Shown here: one piece after another, positions 19,285 through 28,800 of the stretch
Position numbering within the stretch: the first letter of the stretch is position 1
Layout: every line of letters starts with the position of its first letter
Assembly (NCBI GenBank): GCA_018136815.1
Contig: CM030934.1
Coordinates: 1,086,979 to 1,150,978, forward strand
DNA from: Isochrysis galbana
Taxonomy: Eukaryota > Haptophyta > Isochrysidales > Isochrysidaceae
DNA: 64,000 bases
Direction: 5' to 3'
Translations under genes and position numbers: made by a program
Notes under the pieces: model-generated
Told to the model about the DNA's origin: nothing
Seen by the model: only the letters and a program-made list of their open reading frames with translations
The model's database searches: none

Positions 19285-20220
19285 CTGCTTTGCGCTCATC
19301 ACGAGCCAACTTTTAGAATTTTTTGGACACACAGATGGCCTCCAAGGCCATTCACGTTCGGAGACACACAGGTCGTGCCCGCCAAGCACGGGCCAGTCAA
19401 TAGTCCGCCCGTTTCTTTAGCACAACATCCCAACATGGAGCACAAAAAGTAGTTTTGTTTTCGCGTTGACGTGCTGAATTGACGGAGCCTCGTGTCTTCG
19501 AGCGTCTCACGTTCGATTTCGAGGGACAGCCCCTCCTTTTCGCTCGATGGTTCGACAGTCTCATATGGTAAGGCTGGTTGGCTACCGAAACATTGGCATT
19601 TGGGCATGCTGGTGGTCATGTACTGTGCTCATATGTGTCTTGGACTGGTGAAATGAAGACTAAAATAAGAGTTACTATAGTTATAATTCGGCAAAACTAT
19701 AATCAATTTGATCTTTTTCTCCTGCGGCGGCGCGCGATGGCGGCCGCAGCGATGGTCGCTGGCCTCGCCAGTGGCCTCGCACGCGGCCTGTGGCGGCTCT
19801 GGCGAGGGTCTGCGCGGCCAGGAGGCCAGCAGGCACCGCCTCCCACCATACTGAGGCGGTGCCGCGTGTGATAGGCCAGCCCATCATGCGCAGCACCGTC
19901 ATTTTGACGGCTCGCGGCCAGCCGCGCACTGTACGTGCGCGAGAGGCTGGCAGCAGATGCCAGCAGGGGCGAGGTGGAGGGCGCAGGCGACGCCGTGCGA
20001 TCGCGCAGGGCTCTGTACTGCCTGTCCGGGGGTAACCGTGCCCGGGGAACGCAGGCGCGCGTCGCACAGCGCGACCTGTGGTGCACTTTTGTGGTCGACG
20101 TCAATTTCGCACGAGCGCGAAAACGTTTTTGGGTCTGTGTGTTGGATGGCGTCGAAAATGTGCATATTTCTTATGAGATTCTGCCTAATATACCCATTTC
20201 CAGGGTGATTCCCTAAAAAT
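19285..20220. other. Unassigned stretch, no gene recognised
   Basis: Several short frames are open on both strands (for example 19299-19619 minus), but none shows a domain or sustained protein-like composition. A GC-rich part with repeated ggc/cag words covers 19730-20060. It may be the inside of the decayed transposon that ends at 20305. Confidence 0.4.
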
Positions 20221-20305
20221 CGCGTGATAAAACCTCAATCTTGACTTGGTGAATTTTCACCCTTAGAAGTTAAAAGGCGTGTTTGACCGCCCTAGCTTGC
20301 CCCCG
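20221..20305 (-). repeat. Terminal fragment of a TAGGGCGGTCAAAC transposon family
   Basis: Read on the minus strand from 20305, the sequence is TAGGGCGGTCAAACACGCC and continues for about 85 bp almost identically to 63461-63545. Shorter matches occur at 39673 and 60068. The TAGGG start is common among hAT terminal repeats. No partner end or 8 bp duplication is visible, so it is a fragment. Confidence 0.55.
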
Positions 20306-20346
20306 CGCTTTCGAGTTTCGAGTTTATTCGAGTTTTGAGTTTTGAG

Positions 20347-20500
20347 TAAGGCTGTGAATAGGTTGGGATTTGCCCTGACATTTTACAACCTATTAGTCCA
20401 TTTTGGCCACATATTACATACTATTAGTGCCGAGGAGCTAACATATTACATACTATTAGTGGCGGCCGGCGCCCATGCTATTAATAGGGCGGCGTGGGCC
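20347..20500 (+). repeat. Orphan left end of the hAT-like TAAGGCTGTGAATAGG family
   Basis: Starts TAAGGCTGTGAATAGG, then contains a 21-base word (acatattacatactattagt plus one base) twice, 20 bases apart, like the duplicated motifs of the ends at 44909 and 45764. No right end belonging to it is found before the next family member. Confidence 0.5.
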
Positions 20501-20649
20501 TATTAACAGCCCCTATATTCTATATTTATACCCATACCCCAAATCCATATCCATGTCCAATTCTGGTTTCTCTTGTACTCTGGTACCATGTACCATACTC
20601 TCTCCCTCACTCTCTATTCTCTTCACAAACCCCTTGTTGGTGTATTAAC

Positions 20650-20951
20650 TTCTTAATAGTCTCACCGCACACGCGGCCGTGGACCGTGGACCCTCTCTCT
20701 ACTTTCTACTCACGCAGCAAAACTTTCTACACCCCCTCTCTCCCGGCCCTTTCCCCCCCGCCATCAGGCGACTCCCCCCGTGCACTACTAGGGGGATAGG
20801 GGAAAAGGGCTTAGATATGGTCGGTGGCCCGCGCCCCCCCCCCCGGTGATCCGTTCCCCCCTTCCTCCTATGCCTACCGGGCTGGCGGCGTCCTCAGTCC
20901 CGATCCCGACTTCTCCTGTAAACAGGTGCGGGACTTACATATTTTCTGGTG
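20650..20951 (-). mobile_element. 3' module of a minus-strand retroposon (truncated)
   Basis: This segment is the reverse complement of 1246-1515, the second half of retroposon copy A, including the gtgcactactagggggatagggg block and ttaatagtctcaccgcacac. Its 5' half should follow to the right but is replaced at 20952 by copy B in the opposite orientation, making a head-to-head pair. The 45 bases at its right edge form an inverted repeat with 21426-21470. Confidence 0.6.
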
Positions 20952-21478
20952 AGCGGTCAACTAAGTTTATACTTGATTCGCCCATGGGGGGACACGAGCC
21001 CCCCTCTCTCTCCACTCCTCCCCTGCCGTGGGGGAGGAACCACCCATCCTCCTGGCATGCTTGATGGCTTGCCAGGAGGCCACTGCCCTGCTGACCCACT
21101 CTCCCACTGACAGGCACGCCTGGCTCGCTCGTCCTGGCCCCTCGTGGCCAGCCCATCGCTCCAATCCCCCCTCCCCCCCTGGTCGACCGGCAGACAGGTG
21201 CAGAGTGGGGGCCCCAGAGGCTCAGGAGCGCCAGCGAGGGAGAGGCAGGGGAGGCCAAGGCCCAGCCCCAGCCTCCTCTGCCCCCAGAGCTGGCCTCCAG
21301 GAGCCTCCAGGGGTCGCCAGGGGCAGCTGCAGGCCTGCTGCAGGCGCGCCATCGCGCGTGCCGCAGGAGAGAGAGGGGAGAGAGCGCGCGGAGAAGGGGG
21401 TGGGCGGAGCGAGGCGCGAGAGCTCCGCTCACCGAAAAATAGGTAAGTCCCGCACCTGTTTACAGGATAAGTCGGGGC
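20952..21478 (+). mobile_element. Retroposon copy B
   Basis: Starts tcaactaagtttatacttg and is nearly identical to copy A for about 480 bp, including the cgcgcgccatcgcgcgtgcc segment and the aataggtaagtcccgcacc block. Its 3' half is missing because copy C begins at 21479. No coding capacity is visible. Confidence 0.65.
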
Positions 21479-22036
21479 TTCAACTAAGTTTGCTTATTTA
21501 TACTTAGTTCGCCCATGGGGGGGCGGGGGGCACGAGCCCCCCTCTCTCTCCACTCCTCCCCTGCCATGGGGGAGGAACCACCCACTCTCCTGGCACGCCT
21601 GATGGCTTGCCAGGAGCACACAGCCCTGCTGACCCATTCCTCTCCCCACAGGCCCGCCTGACTCGCCCGCCCTGGCCCGTCGTGGCCTGCCCATCCCTCT
21701 GACCAGCCCCTCCTCCCCCTGGGCCCCCCTGATCAGGACCCCCCTGCCAGCTCCACAGGACCCCCCAGCCAGCTCCAGTCGACTGGCAGGGGCTCGAGAG
21801 CCAGCGAGGGAGAGGCAGGAGGGGCCAGGGCCATGCCCCAGCCTCACCTGCCCCCTGAGCTGCGCTCCCAGGCCCCTGCCGGCCTCCTGGGGACCTGAAG
21901 AGGGGCCGCAGGCGCGCGCCATGGGCCCCCGCCGCAGGGAAGAGAGGAGGAAAAGGGAAGAGGGAGGGGAGGGGGGAGCGGCAGCTCTCCCCTCCGGCAG
22001 AAACGTGTCTTCTCGCCCCGTTTGGGTAAGAGAAGA
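21479..22036 (+). mobile_element. Retroposon copy C, truncated at gypsy-3
   Basis: Begins ttcaactaagtttgcttat and matches copy D (57945-58465, minus strand) more closely than copies A and B, ending with gtttgggtaagagaagacgg. It then switches within a few bases of shared 'gg' to gypsy pol sequence, so it was cut by recombination or deletion rather than ending in its own 3' tail. Confidence 0.6.
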
Positions 22037-22039
22037 CGG

Positions 22040-24138
22040 GTGGACTACCGCGACACTAACGCCAAGCTACGCGTCGAGGATAGCCCTCTACCCCTCATTG
22101 TAGAGGCTATTGATAGGCTAGCGTCCGGCCAAGGGCCGCTCAGTTCTCTCTTTTTATGTACTCTCGATTTAGCCTTTGGTTTTTGGGGCATCCCGATCAA
22201 AGAATCGCACAAACATATCACCGCTTTCACCACCCACCGCGGCAAATACGAGTTCAACTTTCTACCGTTCGGCATCCAATCAGGTCCCTCCTACATGTGC
22301 CGCTTGATGGACATCGTTCTCGGTGCGCTAGCGTGGGAGATCTGCATGCCTTACCTCGATGATGTAGGCATCTGGTCAACGGGCGTGGGTCCTTCCGAAG
22401 AGGCCAGGGCACAGGCTTCGTTCGAGCAAATGCTTCACCGGCTAGACCTAGTTCTCGAGCGGCTAGAGTGGGCCGGCCTGACCTGCAAGATGTCCAAGTG
22501 TGTCTTCTTTGCCACCTCTACGGAGTACCTCGGTCACGTTGTCTCGAGGGAAGGTCTCAAGATGGACCCGAAGAAGGTCGCAGCTGTCGCCGACATCGAC
22601 CCGTCATCCATCAACTCCTTGGAAGCGGTTCGATCTTTCCTCGGCCTTTGCTCCTACTACCGTCGATTCATTCGCCAATTCGCCGCTAAGGCTGCTCCTC
22701 TCACTGCCCTCACGCGGAAGGGCTGCGACGTGGCAAAGGAGTCCCAGTCCGAGGAGTGTCGCCGAGCTATCCAAGAGCTCAAGACAGCGATCACTTCGGA
22801 GCCCGTCTTGACTCCACCCAGGGATGATCGGCCCTTCATCGTCAAGACCGATGGGGCTAGCAAGTTGGGTATCGCCGGCATCCTCTCGCAGCTAGGAGAC
22901 GATAACCGTGAACGAGTCGTTGGGTACTACGCTCGCAGTCTCACCTCGGCCGAACGCCATTGGACGGTGACTGAGATTGAACTCTTGGCTGCCCTGGAAT
23001 CAATCCGAAATTGGCGACCCTACCTTTGGGGGCGTCGGTTCAAGTTAGTCGTCGACCACTCCGCACTGCGATGGCTGCATACCATGAAGGATCAAGTAGC
23101 CGGTGGGCCAGCCTCTCGGCTGACTCGGTGGGCTCTCAAGTTGGCTGAGTACCGGTTCGATGTCGAACATAAACCAGGAGCTGTTCATCAGGATGCTGAC
23201 GGGCTCTCCCGGCTAGCATCCCTGGAGCCGGAACACGAAGACGAACCACTCGCCGGCCCAGCGTCGTTAGCGGTACGTGAGCCTGGCTCAGAGTCTCTAG
23301 CCGAGCATGAACGGTCCCATCCGGTGGCTGCCATCACGCGCTCCGTAGCTACGGCGCGAGGGCTTCAAGCCTTGGACCGATCTCGACGTCGAGCCTCCGA
23401 TTCCGGGCCCGCCATCCAGTCCAGTTATTTGGCCCCGGGTACGCCGACTTCCGAAGAGATGAGAGCGGCCCTGGCGGAAGATCCGTTCGTAGAGCCACTC
23501 CTAGGCTCAGGAGAGACGGTCAATCACGAGCCATCAGGCCTAGGGTCGCCTCCGCCGGCCGCCGCCTCAGGCCCCATTGCCGAAGATGATTCGTGTTCCA
23601 GTTCTGTCGCTCCCGTTCCCGCTCAGCCATCCAAGATGTTTCGCCGTTTCGTCGTTCACGATGGGCTCGTCTACTATCGCACCGTTCCTGACTCCACCGA
23701 CCCGACTCGCTAGTGCTCTATGTTCCGCCCTCGTTGCGGTCTCGCTACCTCTTTGCCTACCACGATCGCTCCGGTCACCTTGGAGTTTCTCGTATGTCCG
23801 GTCTTCTTCGTACTCGGGTATACTGGCCTGGCATGTCTTCCGACGTTGCGTCCTACGTCCGGGAATGCCACGAGTGCACCCTCGCCAAGCCGCTACCGAG
23901 GGCTCTAGCGTCGCCCTCCGGTCTCTCCGTGGGTACCTACCCCTTTGATGTGGTCTACTGCGACGTGCTCTCACTGGCTCCCACTCACAACTTCGTGCCT
24001 GGAGTCTCGGGTTACGACAAGCTGGTCGTCTTCATCGACTCGCTCACTCGATGGATTGAGGCTGAGCCTTCGAATGGGGATCCTTCGTCGGAAGTAGCCT
24101 TGGACATGTTCATCCGCTTGATTGTGACGCGTTATGGA
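22040..24138 (+). pseudogene. gypsy-3: pol fragment (RT, RNase H, partial integrase)
   Basis: The plus strand enters reverse transcriptase at VDYRDTNAKLRVEDSPLP, continues through MPYLDDVGIWS, RNase H (VKTDGASKLGIAG, VVDHSALRW) and into integrase (HHCC, then the first D in FDVVYCDVLSLAP). It stops at RLIVTRYG, before the second catalytic D. A one-base deletion near 23705 shifts the frame. It is nearly identical to gypsy-2 pol but lies in the opposite orientation. Its right end abuts the LTR of gypsy-2 directly and its left end abuts retroposon C. Confidence 0.85.
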
Positions 24139-25464
24139 TGTCGAGTCGAGCGCTACCGGAGGGCTCTGAGCCACTCCGTCGCGAGCGGCACCGGCGGCTA
24201 GCGCGGCGCTTTGTCCCTCCTCCCCACCGGGAGTCGGGTGAATGAAATTCTGGACTGGGTCGGGCAACCCCATTCGGGTGTATGGACAGGGAACGAACGG
24301 CGAACGAAGGACTGTGGGGCAGCGAGGCGCTCCTAGCGGCCCTAGTGTGATGGGTTGTAAGAGATTGTTAGACCTACAAAGAACTCTTCCCTCAGGGAGG
24401 GAGCCTAAGCTGCTTGAGTGCAGCGACGCAGCGAACAACGACGGACAACGAAGCTGAGAACAACAGGATACACCGACCCACGAACACACCGGAATCATTC
24501 ACCCAAACCAAGCAAATTATCAAGCAACCGCGACCCCAAATCACCGATAACTCAAACACGTCGCGAGAGACGGAGAGAGAGAGCGAGAGAGAGAGAGAGA
24601 GACTCCACAGCGACGGCCGGAGCGTGTCTCCGTTGTAACTTCCCACGTAGCGGAGAGTCCGAAGGGGAGCGTCCTGTCGCGCGACCACGGCGATCACTTT
24701 GGATACAGATCGCGACGAGATATCTTCACGACCGAATAAATCTTGCCGTTGAGCGTGAACCTTCTAGACGCTTCTAACGAACAACCCTGAGTAGTAACCA
24801 AGGGGAAGAAACACCAAAGGGGCCAAGGCTTGCATGTAACTTGCATCAAGGGGAAAGATTCCCTCACCTAGGAAGCGAACCTACACCGATCTCCAAGGGG
24901 AGATGGCAAATTAAACCTCAAATCTCGAGCGGCTAGAGCAACCGACTCGCTCGCCAAAACCTTGACCGAGAAGAAAGAAGCAAGGACCTACAAGCCAAGG
25001 GTAGCGGACCTAGGGAATGTGAGAGGAAATTTCCGAACGCCAACGCCAAACGCCGAACGCGGGGATTCAACGAAACCCTAACCAGGCCAAGCAGAACCTA
25101 CGAAGAACAGGCCTGGACAACAACGAAAGTCAGCAGGTCCCAAGAAAGAACCGGAACCCAACAAGAAACAACAAGCCTTGCAAGAAGCTAAACAAGCCTT
25201 CACAAGGTAACTCGAGAGCCTGAGACAAGCGCGCAGCGAGTGACAGGCGACCTGGCTCCTTTGGGTCAAGATTACCCGAAAGGAGGAAACCTGGAATCTA
25301 GACCTGACAAACAGGCTAGAAGGAACGAAACAAGAACTCGAATTCTAGATCGCTAGGGACGAACCCTACCAACCTAGATGTACCTGAGCTTCACCGTGTG
25401 GCCGCACGGCGAAGGACCTGGAAACAAGAGCCTGGAAATCGCATCATCTAGGATGAATGCGACA
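24139..25464 (-). repeat. 3' LTR of gypsy-2
   Basis: Plus-strand edges are TGTCGAGTCGAGCG and ATGAATGCGACA. It is followed inward by CCCCCCGACTAAGATCG, whose complement is a G-rich polypurine tract next to the TGTCGC start, as required for plus-strand priming. It contains a ga microsatellite (about 24575-24602) that is four bases longer than in the other LTR. Confidence 0.9.
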
Positions 25465-25851
25465 CCCCCCGACTAAGATCGAGACGTCTCCCGATGTCGA
25501 GCGGTGAACCTGGAAACAGAGACCTGGAACCTGGAACTTGGGCTGACCAGAGGTCAGAATCGGAACAAGAAGCAACGGAACATAGCGAGCGAAACGTGGA
25601 GACAAGAACACCCTTTGGATCCAAAGCGAGCACGAAATCGGCGGCTTAACGCGGCGGCCTCTTTCGTACGCACTGCCCCACCCACTTCTCCCTTTTACAG
25701 GAGCTTTGCTCGGGTGTTGCGCCGGGTGTAGAGCGCAGGCAGCACGCGTTCAGCACCTCCATGATTCGCTCGGACGGAAACTTGAACTCGGAGCCCTAGC
25801 CGAGGCGTGGGGCTAGCCTAGAGGGACGGGTCCCTTACCCAAGACATGGGA
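25465..25851 (-). other. 3' untranslated part of gypsy-2 with polypurine tract
   Basis: Lies between the pol stop and the 3' LTR. The polypurine tract is at 25465-25470 (GGGGGG on the minus strand). Two blocks are conserved with gypsy-1 although no protein is encoded: gacgtctcccgatgtcgagc, and the region around ggatccaaagcgagcac to cttttacaggag (25617-25700 here, 5502-5595 in gypsy-1). Conservation in a non-coding part suggests a role in packaging, RNA export or replication. Confidence 0.6.
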
Positions 25852-28800
25852 TCAACGAGAATGGAGCCTGGATCGAGTGCGCGAAGACGGCGCATCGAGA
25901 ACGGGAGGAAGAGGAGTATCCCTGGCCGACGAAGAAGTTGCTTCCGGGGACTCAACATCTTCTGGACAAGTCTCTTCGACGGAGCGATCATACTCATCAA
26001 GCAAATCAGAACAACGACGGAGCAACTCGGAACGAGGCTCCCAGGTGGCTTCTCGAATAGAATAGCCACGCCACTTCACGAGGTACTCGATAGAATCGCC
26101 ATGGCTACGACGATCGAGCAACTTTTCAACGATGTACTCGTCGTCAGCCAGCGGCTCTTCATCAACGAAAGTATGATACGGCCGGAGGTTCGAGATATGC
26201 ACCTCCTCCTTGACTAACCGGTTCTCCAGATCACGGAGTCGGTACCTAGTGTCGGACAGAGCCTCTACGACGCGGTAGGGACCCGAGTAGATGAATTGCA
26301 ACTTGTTGGCATGGCCTGGTAATCGCATGCAGACGCGATCCCCAGGTTCGAAACGCGCTGGTCTTTGAGACTTGATGGTAGCGTCACGGACTGACTCAGC
26401 CTGAGCGGCTAGGGTAGCCTCGAGAGCGCTGGACCAAGAGAGGCGGAGGCTCGCATTGAGCCTGGATGCGTACGAGCGAACGTCGGCGGACGCCGCCTCG
26501 AGAGCAGTTGGCGAAACAGACTTCGGATCAGAGAGTTGAGCGGGCAGACGCAGCTCACGCCCAAAGATCAAAGACGCTGGAGACCGGGAGGTGACACGAC
26601 CGGAGGAAGCCCTCAACGAGAGGAGTAGGAACGGCAAATGGTCGACCCAATGGCTGCCACCCTCATTCGAGGCGCGCATCAAACGGATGAGCGTTTGCTG
26701 AGCGCGTTCGACGAAGCCTACACCCTCATGTCGATACGGCTCTGTACTCGACAAATCAGTCCCGGTGAGCTCCAGAATACGCGAAACAAGAACCGAACAA
26801 AGATTCGAACCGGCGTCGGTCCGAAGCTGCCTAGGGACTCCATAACGCGTCACAATCAAGCGGATGAACATGTCCAAGGCCACCTCCGACGAAGGATCCC
26901 CATTCGAAGGCTCAGCCTCAATCCATCGAGTGAGCGAGTCGATGAAGACGACCAGCTTGTCGTAACCCGAGACTCCAGGCACGAAGTTGTGAGTGGGAGC
27001 CAGTGCGAGCACGTCGCAGTAGACCACATCAAAGGGGTAGGTGCCCACGGAGAGACCGGAGGGCGACGCTAGAGCCCTAGGTAGCGGCTTGGCGAGGGTG
27101 CACTCGTGGCATTCCCGGACGTAGGATGCAACGTCGGAAGACATGCCAGGCCAGTATACCCGAGTACGAAGAAGACCGGACATACGAGAAACTCCAAGGT
27201 GACCGGAGCGATCGTGGTAGGCAAAGAGGTAGCGAGACCGCAAGGAGGGCGGAACATAGAGCACTAGCGAGTCCGGGTCGGTGGAGTCAGGAACGGTGCG
27301 ATAGTAGACGAGCCCATCGTGAACGACGAAACGGCGAAACATCTTGGATTGCTGAGCGGGAGCGGGAGCGACAGAACTGGAACACGAATCATCGTCGGCA
27401 ATGGGGCCTGAGGCGGCGGCCGGCGGAGGCGACCCTTGGCCTGATGGCTCGTGGTTGGCCGTCTCTCCTGAGCCTAGGAGTGGCTCTACGAACGGATCTT
27501 CCGCCAGGGCCGCTCTCATCTCTTCGGAAGTCGGCGTACCCGGAGCCAAATAACTGGACTGGATGGCGGACCCGGAATCGGAGGCTCGACGACGAGATCG
27601 GTCCAAGGCTTGAAGCTCTCGCGCCGTAGCTACGGAGCGCGTGATGGCAGCCACCGGATGAGACCGTTCACGCTCGGCTAGAGACTCTGAGCCAGGCTCA
27701 CGTACCGCTAACGATGCTGGGCCGGCGAGTGGTTCGTCTTCGTGTTCCGGCTCCAGGGATGCTAGCCGGGACAGCCCGTCAGCATCCTGATGAACAGCTC
27801 CTGGTTTATGTTCGACATCGAACCGGTACTCAGCCAACTTGAGAGCCCACCGAGTCAGCCGAGAGGCTGGCCCACCGGCTACTTGATCCTTCATGGTATG
27901 CAGCCATCGCAGCGCAGAGTGGTCAACGACTAACTTGAACCGACGCCCCCAAAGGTAGGGTCGCCAATTTCGGATTGATTCCAGGGCAGCCAAGAGCTCA
28001 ATCTCGGTCACCGTCCAATGGCGTTCGGCCGAGGTGAGACTGCGAGCGTAGTACCCAACGACTCGTTCACGGTTATTGTCTCCTAGCTGCGAGAGGATGC
28101 CGGCGATGCCCAACTTGCTAGCCCCATCGGTCTTGACGATGAAGGGCCGATCATCCCTGGGTGGAGTCAAGACGGGCTCCGAGGTGATCGCTGTCTTGAG
28201 CTCTTGGATAGCTCGGCGACACTCCTCGGACTGGGACTCCTTTGCCATGTCGCAGCCCTTCCGCGTGAGGGCAGTGAGAGGAGCAGCCTTAGCGGCGAAT
28301 TGGCGAATGAATCGACGATAGTAGGAGCAAAGGCCGAGGAAAGATCGAACCGCTTCCAAGGAGTTGATGGATGACGGGTCGATGTCGGCGACAGCTGCGA
28401 CCTTCTTCGGGTCCATCTTGAGACCTTCCCTCGAGACAACGTGACCGAGGTACTCCGTAGAGGTGGCAAAGAAGACACACTTGGACATCTTGCAGGTCAG
28501 ACCGGCCCACTCTAGCCGTTCGAGAACGAGGTCTAGCCGGTGAAGCATTTGCTCGAACGAAGCCTGTGCCCTGGCCTCTTCGGAAGGACCCACGCCCGTT
28601 GACCAGATGCCCACATCATCGAGGTAAGGCATGCAGATCTCCCACGCTAGCGCACCGAGAACGATGTCCATCAAGCGGCACATGTAGGAGGGACCTGATT
28701 GGATGCCGAACGGTAGAAAGTTGAACTCGTATTTGCCGCGGTGGGTAGTGAAAGCGGTGATATGTTTGTGCGATTCTTTGATCGGGATGCCCCAAAAACC

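Noticed and set aside
22022-22040. Start codon of an independent reverse transcriptase gene
   Set aside because: The codons before VDYRDTN belong to retroposon C; the RT is a truncated pol fragment with a frameshift.
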